Source of the DNA: Ignavibacterium sp.
GTDB taxonomy: Bacteria; Bacteroidota; Ignavibacteria; Ignavibacteriales; Ignavibacteriaceae
NCBI GenBank assembly: GCA_018335755.1
Contig: JAGXRK010000053.1
Coordinates: 62,001-126,000, forward strand
Direction of reading: 5' to 3'
DNA: 64,000 nucleotides
Below the pieces are notes generated by a model. The model ran no database searches. It was given only the letters and a program-made list of their open reading frames with translations, and had not been told where the DNA came from. The translations under genes were made by a program, and so were the position numbers. Positions within the stretch are counted from its first letter, which is position 1; the number at the start of each line of letters is the position of its first letter. Shown piece after piece: positions 39,747-50,060 of the stretch.

Positions 39747-40154
39747 TTAAATAATATGAGCTAACTTTGTTTCCAGGAATACTTTATCAATTTTTTGCTG
39801 AACTAAACTTAAAGGTTCTCTTAGATTACAACAATCAATATGAGAACAATCTGAAGCATTACTTTTTTCTTTAAAGCAGGTGGTAATTTTGTATTCAGAA
39901 TCCACTGCTGAAATAATCGCCGTCAACGATATATCCTTCGGATTTTTAGACAAACTGTAACCGCCTTTTGCACCTTGAAAGGAATTAATGATCTCCATTT
40001 TTGCGAGTTTTTGTAATACTTTGGAGACTAACTCATAAGAAATACTGTAATTTTCCGCTATTTCCTTTGCAGTAACACACGTACCATGGTTATTTAAAAC
40101 CATATATCTGGCAGCCAAAAGTGCATATTCAGCTTTTTTTGAAAGTTTAAACAT
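39747..40154 (-). CDS. Rrf2-family transcriptional regulator, IscR-like
   Basis: This 135-residue protein has the Rrf2 winged-helix start (KKAEYALLAARYMV) and recognition region (SISYELVSKVLQKL, FQGAKGGYSLSK). Cysteines at 93, 103 and 108-109 sit where IscR-type proteins bind a [2Fe-2S] cluster, though spacing differs from E. coli IscR. It heads a minus-strand set with an unknown protein, an A-type Fe-S carrier and superoxide dismutase, so control of Fe-S repair and superoxide defence is likely. Confidence 0.88.
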   Translation of the reverse strand: MFKLSKKAEYALLAARYMVLNNHGTCVTAKEIAENYSISYELVSKVLQKLAKMEIINSFQGAKGGYSLSKNPKDISLTAIISAVDSEYKITTCFKEKSNASDCSHIDCCNLREPLSLVQQKIDKVFLETKLAHII

Positions 40155-40218
40155 ATACGACTAAAAATGTCGGAATTAACTTAGCAAATTATTCAACAAA
40201 ATTCAAATAATTGTGAAA

Positions 40219-41721
40219 TTAAAATCCAAGCATCTTTATAGAAATTCTTGCTAAATCAACAATAGGAGTGAAATAGACTCCAAAGAATAAGGTGGGAACT
40301 ATCAATAAAAGTAAGACGATATAATGCAGTAGTGAAACAGTAATTGCTGGCTTTTCTTTGTCCGTATTAACCAGATAAAGATTCTTAAGAACTCTGACAT
40401 AGTAATACAGGGAAACCACGGTATTCAGCAAAGCAATGAAAGCCACTGTGATCATATTTGCATCCAGAAGGGCGATAAACAAATATAACTTGGCAATAAA
40501 ACCGGCAGTCGGTGGAAGTCCTGTTAAAGAAATAAGAAATAATGCTAAAGCTACTCCAAGAAATGGAATCGATTTTCCTAATCCTTTGTAGTCATCAATA
40601 TGTTCAGTGCCGATCTTATTTGCAATAAGCATAACTACATAAAAAGCACCAAGATTCATAAAAAGATATATTGCAAAGTATATTATAACAGCCATTAAAC
40701 CCTGGTTCGAAAGAACGGCGATTCCAAGTAATATATATCCGGCGTGAGCAATGCTGGAATAAGCCAGCATTCTTTTAAGATTATCCTGCCAGAGCGCTGC
40801 AAAATTTCCAAGCGTCATTGTTATGATTGATAGAATAACCAATAAACTCTGCCAATCAATAAGATTAATAAGATTATAATAACTATTGGATGTAGTAGAG
40901 GAAACAAATCCAATTTTGATAAATCTTATCAGAACAGCAAAGCCGGCTGCTTTACTGGCAACTGAAAGATAAGCAGTAATAGTGATCGGAGCACCTTCAT
41001 ATACATCCGGTGTCCAGAAATGAAATGGAACAATGGAAATCTTAAAACCAAAACCGGCAACTATCATAAGTGAAGCAAGAATAAATGTTATATCTAATAC
41101 TGTTATTGATGAAAGTATGGAGTTAATTTCATAAAGATTTGTTGATCCGGTAAGACCATACAAAATTGAAATGCCGAATAACATTATTCCTGAAGAGGCA
41201 CTGCCGTATATAACATATTTTAATGATGCTTCACTGTTACGAATTGAGTTTTTTACAAATCCGGCAAGTACATAAGAAGAAAGTGATAACAGCTCAATTG
41301 AAAGATAAATAAGTATTAAATCAGTCGCGGAGCTTAATAATGACATTCCAAGCAGCATTCCGAATAGCAACGTATAATATTCACCATGCCTGTTTTTGGT
41401 TTCCTTAATTTCATTAGATGAAAACGAGAAAAGTATTATAAAAGCTGTAGTGATAAGAAACAGCAGCTTGAAGAATGCACCAAAAGGATCAACTGCCATT
41501 AGACCTTTATTAGAGGCTGTGCTGAATGCAAAATTAAAAAATCCGAATTGCTCGACTACAAATATTCCCGAAATAAAAATACCGGCAAGACTTATATAGG
41601 GTAGAATTTGTTTTCTGTTTTTGAATATCAGATCAGCAAGTACAATAATAACCAGAGTTGCCGTAAGAGAAATCTCCGGTTTGATAAGATAAAGTGAATC
41701 AGAAAAATCTAATGGTAACAA
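40219..41721 (-). CDS. nuoN: NADH-quinone oxidoreductase subunit N
   Basis: NuoN is an antiporter-like membrane subunit of complex I. The 500-residue protein is hydrophobic with many membrane helices, including the conserved segment FKISIVPFHFWTPDVYEGAP and LKRMLAYSSIAHAGYILLG. It begins at TTG 41721 with only a weak upstream ribosome site; this start fits the family. It is the last gene of an 11-gene minus-strand nuo operon, 23 bases after nuoM, and no terminator hairpin is evident before the Rrf2 gene. Confidence 0.93.
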   Translation of the reverse strand: MLPLDFSDSLYLIKPEISLTATLVIIVLADLIFKNRKQILPYISLAGIFISGIFVVEQFGFFNFAFSTASNKGLMAVDPFGAFFKLLFLITTAFIILFSFSSNEIKETKNRHGEYYTLLFGMLLGMSLLSSATDLILIYLSIELLSLSSYVLAGFVKNSIRNSEASLKYVIYGSASSGIMLFGISILYGLTGSTNLYEINSILSSITVLDITFILASLMIVAGFGFKISIVPFHFWTPDVYEGAPITITAYLSVASKAAGFAVLIRFIKIGFVSSTTSNSYYNLINLIDWQSLLVILSIITMTLGNFAALWQDNLKRMLAYSSIAHAGYILLGIAVLSNQGLMAVIIYFAIYLFMNLGAFYVVMLIANKIGTEHIDDYKGLGKSIPFLGVALALFLISLTGLPPTAGFIAKLYLFIALLDANMITVAFIALLNTVVSLYYYVRVLKNLYLVNTDKEKPAITVSLLHYIVLLLLIVPTLFFGVYFTPIVDLARISIKMLGF

Positions 41722-41743
41722 TATTTTTTTCCGGAATTAATTA

Positions 41744-43345
41744 TTAAAATCCTGCTGAACCATAAAAAGCCTGTGCATCTGCAATAAACTTGACCATAGC
41801 ATTTACGGATGCGTTCATAAACTTTAACATTGGTGAGGGATAAACACCGAGAAATATTATAATAATTGTCAAAGGAATGAACATTAAATATTCCCTTGGT
41901 TCAAGATCCTTTAAAGAACTCCATTTTTCATTTAACGGACCGAGAAAAACTCTTTGCAATGCCCATAACATATATCCCGCACCTAATAAAATTCCTAATG
42001 TTGAGACAATAGCTATTATCCTTATAGTATCTTTTCCGAACGCACCAAGAAATACCAGTGCTTCTGAAATAAAGCCGCTCAAGCCCGGTAAACCAATTGC
42101 TGCAAAGAAAGCCACAGTGACAAAACCTGTGTATATGGGCATTTGTTTTCCTAAACCGCCGAATGCATCAAGATCGCGTGTATGAGTCCGATCATAAACA
42201 ACTCCAACTATCAAAAAGAGCATTGCTGTAATGGTGCCGTGATTGAACATTTGAAGTATAGCACCAGTTACACCAAGCGTATTTAATGATGCCATTCCAA
42301 GCATTACAAATCCCATATGTGAGACTGATGAATAAGCTATAAGTCGTTTAAAATCTTTTTGTGCCATTGCACAGAATGCACCGTAAATAATATTTATCAT
42401 TCCGAATACAGCAATCCACCAATGAAGGTGTTGTGTTATATCCGGGAAAACCGGAAAAGAAATTCTTAAAATACCATACGTACCCATTTTAAGAAGAACT
42501 CCCGCAAGAATAACGCTGATAGCAGTTGGCGCCTCAACGTGTGCATCAGGAAGCCATGTGTGGAATGGAAACATTGGAATTTTTATGGCAAAGCCGACAA
42601 ACAATGCTACGTAGGCTAAAAATCTTAAATTATTTGGATTAAGCGGTGATAGAATTCCAGTTTGCGTGTAATTATCAGAATTCATCATTTCTAACATATT
42701 AAATGTAAATGCTCTTGTACCGTCAGCAAGTGTTTCCATCGAACTGAAGTACAATCCGATCATAACAAGCAGAATGAAAATTGAACCAAGCAATGTGTAT
42801 ATAAAGAACTTAATTGCCGCATACTCTCTTCTTGGACCGCCCCAGATACCAATAAGGAAGTACATAGGAAGAAGCATAACTTCCCAGAAGACATAAAACA
42901 AAAAGAAATCCAGTGCAACGAAAACTCCCATCATACCGGTATTAAGCAACAGGAACATTGCAAAATATCCCTTAACTGATTTATCAATGTTCCAGGAAGA
43001 AAGAGTTGCAATAAAAGTTACAATTGCCGTTAACAGAACCATCGGTGTACTGAGGCCGTCAACACCAAGGAAATAATCAATTTTAATTGTTCCAATCCAG
43101 GAAAAACCTTCTATCTCAATCCACCTGAATTTTTCAACAAACTGAAAAGAAGCCGGATCATTTATCCCTCCCAGATTGTAATTGTAATTCATCAGTAAAA
43201 CTGCTGATAGAATTAACTGGATACCAGATACAAGAAGAGATAAGCTTCTTATAATTACAGGCTGATCCTTTGGAAGAAATAAAACTATTATCATTCCCAG
43301 AATCGGAAGGAACGTTATTAAAGTTAATATTGGAAAGTTTTCCAT
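41744..43345 (-). CDS. nuoM: NADH-quinone oxidoreductase subunit M
   Basis: The 533-residue antiporter-like subunit has the typical FPFHTWLPDAHVEAPTA segment, the upstream FWEVMLLPMYFLIGIWGG helix with the key glutamate, and KDFKRLIAYSSVSHMGFVMLG. It helps pump protons in the distal arm of complex I. It lies 9 bases after nuoL and 23 bases before nuoN. Length and motifs are canonical. Confidence 0.96.
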   Translation of the reverse strand: MENFPILTLITFLPILGMIIVLFLPKDQPVIIRSLSLLVSGIQLILSAVLLMNYNYNLGGINDPASFQFVEKFRWIEIEGFSWIGTIKIDYFLGVDGLSTPMVLLTAIVTFIATLSSWNIDKSVKGYFAMFLLLNTGMMGVFVALDFFLFYVFWEVMLLPMYFLIGIWGGPRREYAAIKFFIYTLLGSIFILLVMIGLYFSSMETLADGTRAFTFNMLEMMNSDNYTQTGILSPLNPNNLRFLAYVALFVGFAIKIPMFPFHTWLPDAHVEAPTAISVILAGVLLKMGTYGILRISFPVFPDITQHLHWWIAVFGMINIIYGAFCAMAQKDFKRLIAYSSVSHMGFVMLGMASLNTLGVTGAILQMFNHGTITAMLFLIVGVVYDRTHTRDLDAFGGLGKQMPIYTGFVTVAFFAAIGLPGLSGFISEALVFLGAFGKDTIRIIAIVSTLGILLGAGYMLWALQRVFLGPLNEKWSSLKDLEPREYLMFIPLTIIIIFLGVYPSPMLKFMNASVNAMVKFIADAQAFYGSAGF

Positions 43346-43353
43346 TTAATTAC

Positions 43354-45444
43354 CTAAAAATTCTTAAATACAAATAATAAAATCACAATTGAAAAAATTA
43401 CAAGGACTATATAAGTTTGAACTTTACCTGTTTGAAATCTTCTGAATAAAATTCCAATGAACCCGCTAAGGTAAGCAGTAAAGTTTACTAAACCGTCAAC
43501 CACATATTTGTCGAAATTTCCTGAAAAGGAAGCGATGTGCCTGGTAACAGTAGCAGAACCATCAACTATACCATCAATTATTTTTTTATCGAACCAAGCG
43601 GATAGTCTGCTTATTCCCAAAGTAAAAGCAACAAACGTTGAATTATAAAACTCATCGAAGTACCATTTATTTAATGAGAACTCATAGAGCGGTTTTATTT
43701 TAGCTGCAATTGAATCCGCATTCAATTTTTTCCATTGATAAACATAAAATGCTAGTAATATTCCGAGTCCGGCAACCAGTAATGAAAGAATCATAGCAGG
43801 AAAATGAGCCGAATGCATCGCATCTGAATACGACTGAGAATACATAACTGTATTAGAAGTCTTGTTTACATTAACATCGCTGTCATTCATAAAATCAAAA
43901 CGTGTCTGTGACGGTGTATGCAGTTCAGGATTATTAATCCATTTTGAGATCATCCAACCTGAATCTGCATTAATTGGATTTGGAGTGTACCAGATAAAAA
44001 ATGATAATCCTGCCAGAACTACTAATGGCATAACCATTGCAAAAGGAGATTCATGAGCATGTTCAAATTTATGGTGATCTACCGGTTCACTATGAAAAGT
44101 GAGTATGATCAATCTGAACATATAAAAAGCGGTTAATGATGCAACTAGAAAACCAACAATTGGAAATAGCCAGTGACCTGTTAAAGAAGCAAAAGCGACA
44201 GAACTGGCGAGTATTCCATCCTTACTCAAAAATCCTGATGTGAGAGGAATACCTGAAATTGCCAGCGCTGAAATTAAAAACGTAGCATAAGTAAGCGGAA
44301 GCTTTTTTCTTAATCCGCCCATTTTTGTTATATCCTGCTCATGATGCATTGCATGAATAACTGAACCAGAACCTAAAAACAAACATGCCTTAAAGAATGC
44401 GTGTGTAATCAGATGAAAGAAAGCAAATTTGTAAGCACCAACTCCAAGTGCCATAATCATATATCCAAGCTGCGATACAGTGGAATATGCCAGAACTTTT
44501 TTAATATCATTTTGTGTAAGCGCAATTGTAGCAGGAATAAAAGCAGACAGCATTCCGATCACTGCAATGAAGAGCATTGCATCAGCAGTAAGTAATCCGA
44601 ATATTCTTACTACAAGATAAACACCTGCCGCAACCATTGTAGCAGCGTGTATTAAAGCGCTTACCGGAGTAGGACCTTCCATTGCATCAGGCAGCCAAAC
44701 GTGAAGAGGGAATTGAGCCGACTTTCCTATTGCTCCCCCAAACAGCAGGATTCCTGTTACGGTTAGCCATACATGAGAATCAAATGGCAGCACACCCTCT
44801 GAAAGCTGGGTGAATATTTCACTGAACGAGAAAGTGTTATATGTTAAAAACAATATTAAAATTCCGGCAAACATTCCGAGATCGCCGATACGATTAACAA
44901 TGAAGGCTTTCTTTGCTGCATCGGAAGCAGATTTTTTTTCAAACCAGAATCCGATTAATAAGTAGGATGATAAACCGACCAGTTCCCAGAAAATATACAT
45001 CATAAGTATGTTATGTGTGAGAACTATACCATTCATTGAGAACGTAAATATTCCAAGATAGGCGAAATACCTGTTGTATCTTTCATCTCCTTTCATATAT
45101 GCAATTGAAAAGAAATGAACCAGCATACTTATTAATGCCACTGTAAAAAGCATTATTACAGTTATGTTGTCTATTAGAAATCCCAGCTTTACTGACACTT
45201 CACCGAAAAAAGGAACGATGCCAAATCCAAACCATTCGAATTCAGCAACAATATTTTTATCAGGAAAGAATGAGAGCTTACTGAAAAGAAGATAAACAGC
45301 AGCTATGAATGAAACTGTAATAATTAGGTTTTCAAAAATAAAAACAGATTTTAATTTTTTGCCGAGTAATAAAGTAACCACAAATCCGAGCAGCGGCAGA
45401 AACAGAACAGCAATAGCAATATTTATTAAAAGGGATTCGTGCAT
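43354..45444 (-). CDS. nuoL: NADH-quinone oxidoreductase subunit L
   Basis: This 696-residue subunit is the largest antiporter-like protein of complex I. It has FWELVGLSSYLLIGFW, the FPLHVWLPDAMEGPTPVSALIHAATMV region and NDIKKVLAYSTVSQLGYM, plus the long C-terminal lateral-helix part. It directly follows nuoK with no gap and precedes nuoM by 9 bases, as in the standard operon order. Confidence 0.97.
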   Translation of the reverse strand: MHESLLINIAIAVLFLPLLGFVVTLLLGKKLKSVFIFENLIITVSFIAAVYLLFSKLSFFPDKNIVAEFEWFGFGIVPFFGEVSVKLGFLIDNITVIMLFTVALISMLVHFFSIAYMKGDERYNRYFAYLGIFTFSMNGIVLTHNILMMYIFWELVGLSSYLLIGFWFEKKSASDAAKKAFIVNRIGDLGMFAGILILFLTYNTFSFSEIFTQLSEGVLPFDSHVWLTVTGILLFGGAIGKSAQFPLHVWLPDAMEGPTPVSALIHAATMVAAGVYLVVRIFGLLTADAMLFIAVIGMLSAFIPATIALTQNDIKKVLAYSTVSQLGYMIMALGVGAYKFAFFHLITHAFFKACLFLGSGSVIHAMHHEQDITKMGGLRKKLPLTYATFLISALAISGIPLTSGFLSKDGILASSVAFASLTGHWLFPIVGFLVASLTAFYMFRLIILTFHSEPVDHHKFEHAHESPFAMVMPLVVLAGLSFFIWYTPNPINADSGWMISKWINNPELHTPSQTRFDFMNDSDVNVNKTSNTVMYSQSYSDAMHSAHFPAMILSLLVAGLGILLAFYVYQWKKLNADSIAAKIKPLYEFSLNKWYFDEFYNSTFVAFTLGISRLSAWFDKKIIDGIVDGSATVTRHIASFSGNFDKYVVDGLVNFTAYLSGFIGILFRRFQTGKVQTYIVLVIFSIVILLFVFKNF

Positions 45445-45753
45445 TTAATCTCTCAGCTTATCAACTTCATCAATATTTACAGTTGCCAGATTTTTATAAA
45501 TATTTAGTACAATAGCCAGTGCTATGGCTGCTTCAGCAGCGGCTAAAACAATTACAAAAAGTGCAATAAGTTGTCCATCCAATCCAAAGTTTCCGAAACG
45601 CGAAAAAGCTATAAAATTTATATTGGCAGCGTTAAGAATTAATTCTATTCCCATAAGTACAAGCACCGCATTTTTACGGGTAACAATGGCATAAATTCCC
45701 ATTGAGAAAAGAATAGTGCTGACAAACAAGAAGTGATTTAATCCTACTTCCAT
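45445..45753 (-). CDS. nuoK: NADH-quinone oxidoreductase subunit K
   Basis: NuoK is a three-helix membrane subunit. The 102-residue protein has the conserved GIELILNAANINFIAF helix with its glutamate and the second glutamate in AAAEAAIALAIVLNIY, both needed for proton pumping in the family. It adjoins nuoL directly and follows nuoJ by 4 bases. Confidence 0.96.
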   Translation of the reverse strand: MEVGLNHFLFVSTILFSMGIYAIVTRKNAVLVLMGIELILNAANINFIAFSRFGNFGLDGQLIALFVIVLAAAEAAIALAIVLNIYKNLATVNIDEVDKLRD

Positions 45754-45757
45754 CTAA

Positions 45758-46246
45758 TTACCTTCTTGCAATTGATGCTGCACCGATGAGTGCGATTAAT
45801 AAAATAATACCGAGTAACTCAAAGATCAGAACATATTCCTGTATGAGGAGATGTCCCAGAGCGCCGGTTGTGTAAAGAGGTAATTCAGTATCCACACTTT
45901 TCCAGTTTGAATTGATCATTGCAGCAAGAAGAGCGCCCGAAAATAATCCAACGCCTATAACAGCTGCAAAAACATTTGTGCTTCCGGTTTTTATTTCAAC
46001 ATTTGTGATTTTATTTGTGAGCATAACACCGAATAGCATCAGGATAAGAATTCCTCCGACATAGACAATAAGCTGGACTATTGCAACAAAGTCTGCACCC
46101 AATAAGACATAGATACCTGCTACTCCAAAAAATGTGAATAAGAGAAAGAACGCTGAATGAACTATATTTCTGTTGGTTACAACGAAGAAACCTGAAATCA
46201 AAGTTAGTGCAGCGAATAAATAAAATATTAAATCATAAATATTCAT
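45758..46246 (-). CDS. nuoJ: NADH-quinone oxidoreductase subunit J
   Basis: The 162-residue subunit has five membrane helices, including the LLGADFVAIVQLIVYVGGI helix typical of NuoJ and an aromatic-rich first helix. It overlaps the end of nuoI by one base and precedes nuoK by 4 bases, so translation is likely coupled. Confidence 0.94.
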   Translation of the reverse strand: MNIYDLIFYLFAALTLISGFFVVTNRNIVHSAFFLLFTFFGVAGIYVLLGADFVAIVQLIVYVGGILILMLFGVMLTNKITNVEIKTGSTNVFAAVIGVGLFSGALLAAMINSNWKSVDTELPLYTTGALGHLLIQEYVLIFELLGIILLIALIGAASIARR

Positions 46247-46767
46247 TACATTCTTCCTAACTTGTCTGCTTCACGTTCGTTATAATGTCTGTCGAGTCTT
46301 TCAAGTTTTTCACGTTTTTCTTCTTTAGTAAGAGTAGAGAATTCATAAATTAGTTTATCTCTATCGAATTCAGAAAACTCATAAACATCTGTCATATAAA
46401 TGCACTCAGTAGGGCAGGGGAATACGCACAGTTGACAATAACAGCATTTTGCAAAATCTATATCAAATCTGGTGACCCATAGTGCTTTCTTTTTACCATT
46501 TGACGTCTTTCCAAGATCATCACCGGGTACTGATTTCACAGTTTCAATAGATATGCAATTAACGGGACAGGCTCTTGCACACTGGTCGCATCCGATGCAA
46601 TCATCCATATTAACATACAGTCTGTTTCTCTCGCGTTCCGGAAGCTGAAGTCTTACTTCAGGATATTGAATTGTAACTGATGGGATGAAAAGATGTTTAA
46701 ATGTTATCTTCATCCCTGTCCAGACAGTTGAAAAAGCGGTAAATATATTTGAGAAATATTCTTTCAT
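46246..46767 (-). CDS. nuoI: NADH-quinone oxidoreductase subunit I (2x[4Fe-4S])
   Basis: NuoI links the peripheral arm to the membrane and carries two [4Fe-4S] clusters. The cysteine sets CIGCDQCARACPVNC and CCYCQLCVFPCPTEC are complete. The 173-residue protein has a hydrophobic-leaning N-terminal helix and a charged C-terminal tail. It overlaps nuoH and nuoJ by one base each, in keeping with a tightly coupled operon. Confidence 0.96.
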   Translation of the reverse strand: MKEYFSNIFTAFSTVWTGMKITFKHLFIPSVTIQYPEVRLQLPERERNRLYVNMDDCIGCDQCARACPVNCISIETVKSVPGDDLGKTSNGKKKALWVTRFDIDFAKCCYCQLCVFPCPTECIYMTDVYEFSEFDRDKLIYEFSTLTKEEKREKLERLDRHYNEREADKLGRM

Positions 46768-47840
46768 TATAAAATGGTAATAAGCCCAATAATAATAAGA
46801 TTTACAAAAGAAATTGGAATCAGGTATTTCCAGCTGACAGTCATAAGTTGATCAACTCGTAAACGAGGTAAAGTCCATCTCAACCACATTTGAACTAGAA
46901 CTAACCCTACACCTTTAATAGTGAACCATAGGAATTGTTCAATCGAAACAAGCCATTCAGCACCAATCAGATTTCCAAGATATCCAAAAGGTGATTGATA
47001 ACCTCCAAGAAAAAGAGCAGCGACGATTGCGGATACAGCAAACATATTGGCATATTCAGCAAGGAAGAACATTGCGAATTTCATACCTGAATACTCAGTA
47101 TGAAAACCTGATACTAATTCAGATTCTGCTTCAGGAATGTCAAATGGGGTTCTGTTAACTTCGGCAAGTGTTGAAATATAAATAATTATAAACCCGATTA
47201 ACATAAATGGAATAAGCAGCAGCTTCTGTAAAAGATCATAGCTGCCGCCGAATAAATTCCAGTTCCAGAAATAACCTGTTTGCATTTCACTTAATGTATA
47301 CAGATTCATAGATCCGGTCATCATAACCAGACTTAATACAACAAGAATAGTAGGTATCTCATAACTTATTATCTGCGCTGCAGCTCTCATTGCACCAAGC
47401 AGGGAGTACTTATTATTTGAAGCCCAACCAGCCATTAAAATTCCGGCAACAACTAATCCGGTAACTGCTATTATAAGAAAAATACCAAGGTCTATCTGTG
47501 CACCGATATAAACACTTGTAAAGGGTATAGCTGCAAAGGCGGCATAACTGCCTACAAAAACCAAAACAGGAGCTATATTGAATAAAAGCTTATCGTTCTC
47601 ATTTGCAATTATATCTTCTTTTTGTATCAGTTTAATTATATCTGCAATAGTTTGAAGTATACCGTGATAGCCAACCCTCATCGGGCCTAATCTATCCTGC
47701 ATGTGAGCCGAAACTTTCCTTTCAAGGTAAACCGCTACCAAAGCGAATGGCAGAATAAATAGAAATAATGGCAGCATAGCTACTATTACCGCTGATAAAA
47801 CAGGACTTCCTGTTAAATTATTTATAACATCATAGATCAT
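46767..47840 (-). CDS. nuoH: NADH-quinone oxidoreductase subunit H
   Basis: NuoH forms the quinone-access chamber at the membrane junction. The 357-residue protein has the diagnostic segments YLERKVSAHMQDRLGPMRVG, AEVNRTPFDIPEAESELVSG (acidic loop) and RWTLPRLRVDQLM. It overlaps nuoD and nuoI by one base each. Confidence 0.97.
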   Translation of the reverse strand: MIYDVINNLTGSPVLSAVIVAMLPLFLFILPFALVAVYLERKVSAHMQDRLGPMRVGYHGILQTIADIIKLIQKEDIIANENDKLLFNIAPVLVFVGSYAAFAAIPFTSVYIGAQIDLGIFLIIAVTGLVVAGILMAGWASNNKYSLLGAMRAAAQIISYEIPTILVVLSLVMMTGSMNLYTLSEMQTGYFWNWNLFGGSYDLLQKLLLIPFMLIGFIIIYISTLAEVNRTPFDIPEAESELVSGFHTEYSGMKFAMFFLAEYANMFAVSAIVAALFLGGYQSPFGYLGNLIGAEWLVSIEQFLWFTIKGVGLVLVQMWLRWTLPRLRVDQLMTVSWKYLIPISFVNLIIIGLITIL

Positions 47841-48991
47841 TAACGATCAATTTCTCCTAATACAATATCAATACTGCCAAGTATCGTAATTACATCTGCA
47901 ACAAGATGACCGCGGCATAATTCATCCATGATCTGAAGACTAACAAATGAAGGCGCTCTTACTTTAACTCTGAACGGATTAATACTGCCGTCGCTGATAA
48001 TAAAGTAACCAAGTTCCCCTCTGGGGTTTTCAACGCGGGTATATATCATACCCGCCGGAGGTTTAATTCTTTTGGGAATTGCTGAAGCGATGTCTCCATC
48101 AGGAAGTGTGTCTAATGCCTGCTCAATGATTTTTAAACTTTCCTCCATTTCACGAACACGTACATAATACCTGTCCCAGCTGTCACCGACAGTTCCTGCT
48201 TTACCTTCACCAACCGGAATTTCATAATCAAACTTTTGATATACGGAATAAGGATCATCCTTTCTTAAATCCCAATTAATACCACTAGCTCGTAAGTTAG
48301 GACCAGTTACACCGAAATTAATGGCGGTATCAACCGGCAGTATGCCAACATTAGCTGTTCTGTCAATAAATATTTTATTATAAGACAACAAATTATTTAA
48401 TTCTTTTATGTTAGGTTTGAAATCTTTGATAAATTCTCTGGTGAGTCTTACAAAATCAGGGTGGAGATCATGTGAAAGACCGCCAATCCAGATATAATTA
48501 TATAATAATCTGGCTCCGCATGTAATTTCAAATAAATGTAAAATCTTTTCACGATCACGGAAACAATACAAAAAAGGAGTGAAAGCACCAATATCAACAC
48601 CGTAAGTTCCAAGTGCTACCAGATGGGAAGCAATTCTTTGAAGCTCGCCCATAATAACTCTTATGTACTCAACACGATCCGGAACTTCTATCTTTAATAA
48701 TTTTTCTACTCCAATAACATATCCAATTTCATTGTACATTGAAGCAAGATAATCCATTCTGTCTGTGTATGGAATAACCTGCGGATAAGTCATAGCTTCT
48801 GCGTGTTTTTCAAAGCAGCGGTGAAGATATCCTATGTGCGGAGTGACTTTGGTAATAAGCTCACCCTCGAGCGTTATCTCGAGTCTGAGCACACCGTGTG
48901 TAGATGGATGCTGCGGACCCATATTAAGAACCATTTCTTCAGTTCTTACAGCAGATTTATTTTCAATATTTTCTTTGGATTCAAATGACAT
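47840..48991 (-). CDS. nuoD: NADH-quinone oxidoreductase subunit D
   Basis: NuoD (49-kDa type) builds the quinone-binding site with NuoB. The 383-residue protein includes [16 protein letters not shown] with the quinone-site histidine, the [12 protein letters not shown] segment and the C-terminal [20 protein letters not shown]. It starts 47 bases after nuoC, the largest gap within the operon, with no hairpin visible there. Confidence 0.97.
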   Translation of the reverse strand: MSFESKENIENKSAVRTEEMVLNMGPQHPSTHGVLRLEITLEGELITKVTPHIGYLHRCFEKHAEAMTYPQVIPYTDRMDYLASMYNEIGYVIGVEKLLKIEVPDRVEYIRVIMGELQRIASHLVALGTYGVDIGAFTPFLYCFRDREKILHLFEITCGARLLYNYIWIGGLSHDLHPDFVRLTREFIKDFKPNIKELNNLLSYNKIFIDRTANVGILPVDTAINFGVTGPNLRASGINWDLRKDDPYSVYQKFDYEIPVGEGKAGTVGDSWDRYYVRVREMEESLKIIEQALDTLPDGDIASAIPKRIKPPAGMIYTRVENPRGELGYFIISDGSINPFRVKVRAPSFVSLQIMDELCRGHLVADVITILGSIDIVLGEIDR

Positions 48992-49038
48992 TTAATTGAA
49001 CAACGAAGTAAAAAATTTTAGAAGTTATTAAATCATCC

Positions 49039-49569
49039 TTAATAAGGAACTTTCATTCCCTGGTAAAACTCAGGGCTTTCATAATCTTTTCTTAGAGGAT
49101 AACCAGCATCCCAATCGTAAGGCATCAAGATCCTTTTCAGATCAGGATGGTTTATAAATTTTATACCGAACATATCATAAGTTTCACGTTCATGCCAGTC
49201 AGCAGATCTCCATATTTCAACAACAGATACCACTTCCGGTTTAGCTCTCTCCGTTGAAACTTTCAGTAAAATTTTGTGTTTTAATTTTATTGACTCAAGG
49301 TGGTAATAAACACTTATTGTTCCGCCTTTCATTTTTTCATTGCCAGAATCATCTTTAGACTTTTCACCATTATAATCGTCTACCCCGGAGAGATTTACCA
49401 GTGAATCAAAGGCAAGTTCTGCATCTTCATACAAGAATTTACATACTTTATCTATTTCAAGCGCAGGAATAATAATAAATGGCTCAACAGGTATATCTGT
49501 TTTAAACACCAATTCTGTTTTATCAAACTTTTCTTTAAGAATTTGAAATATCTCTTCTGGTTTTTTCAT
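49039..49569 (-). CDS. nuoC: NADH-quinone oxidoreductase subunit C
   Basis: NuoC (30-kDa type) is a peripheral-arm subunit. The 176-residue protein has the family signature [20 protein letters not shown] and a C-terminal [11 protein letters not shown] short charged loop ([15 protein letters not shown]) in the middle looks like an insertion relative to many homologues. It overlaps the nuoB stop by 4 bases. It is not fused to nuoD here. Confidence 0.95.
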   Translation of the reverse strand: MKKPEEIFQILKEKFDKTELVFKTDIPVEPFIIIPALEIDKVCKFLYEDAELAFDSLVNLSGVDDYNGEKSKDDSGNEKMKGGTISVYYHLESIKLKHKILLKVSTERAKPEVVSVVEIWRSADWHERETYDMFGIKFINHPDLKRILMPYDWDAGYPLRKDYESPEFYQGMKVPY

Positions 49570-50057
49570 ACTTTTTTGATTGAAATTCTTTCTTTTCTAA
49601 TCTTTTCCTGTAATTTCAATAATCCTTCTAGAAGTGCTTCAGGTCTTGGCGGACAACCAGGCACGTAGACATCAACAGGAATAACTCTATCTACTCCTTT
49701 TAGAACATGATAACCGTGCTCCCAGTATGGTCCGCCGCAATTTGCACAGCTGCCCATAGAAATTACGTATTTAGGATCAGGCATCTGTTCATATAAACGC
49801 TTAATTCGAATTGCCATTTTAAGAGTAACTGTACCAGATATGATAATTACATCGGATTGTCTTGGAGAGGGCCTAGGAATAACCCCAAATCTGTCAAAAT
49901 CGTAATGGGAAGCAGATGTAGCCATCATTTCAATTGCACAGCAGGCTAGCCCAAAACCCATTTGCCACAAGGATGAGAGGCGTGCCCAGTTGAATAGGTC
50001 TTCAACTTTTGTTATTACTATATTACTGTCTGTAAATTCTTTAACTAATAAACCCAT
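49566..50057 (-). CDS. nuoB: NADH-quinone oxidoreductase subunit B
   Basis: NuoB carries cluster N2, the last Fe-S centre before quinone. The ligands are present as the adjacent pair in GLACCAIEM, the cysteine in GSCANCGG, and that in PGCPPRPE. At 163 residues it is standard length. It lies 3 bases after nuoA and overlaps nuoC by 4. Confidence 0.97.
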   Translation of the reverse strand: MGLLVKEFTDSNIVITKVEDLFNWARLSSLWQMGFGLACCAIEMMATSASHYDFDRFGVIPRPSPRQSDVIIISGTVTLKMAIRIKRLYEQMPDPKYVISMGSCANCGGPYWEHGYHVLKGVDRVIPVDVYVPGCPPRPEALLEGLLKLQEKIRKERISIKKV

Positions 50058-50060
50058 ATT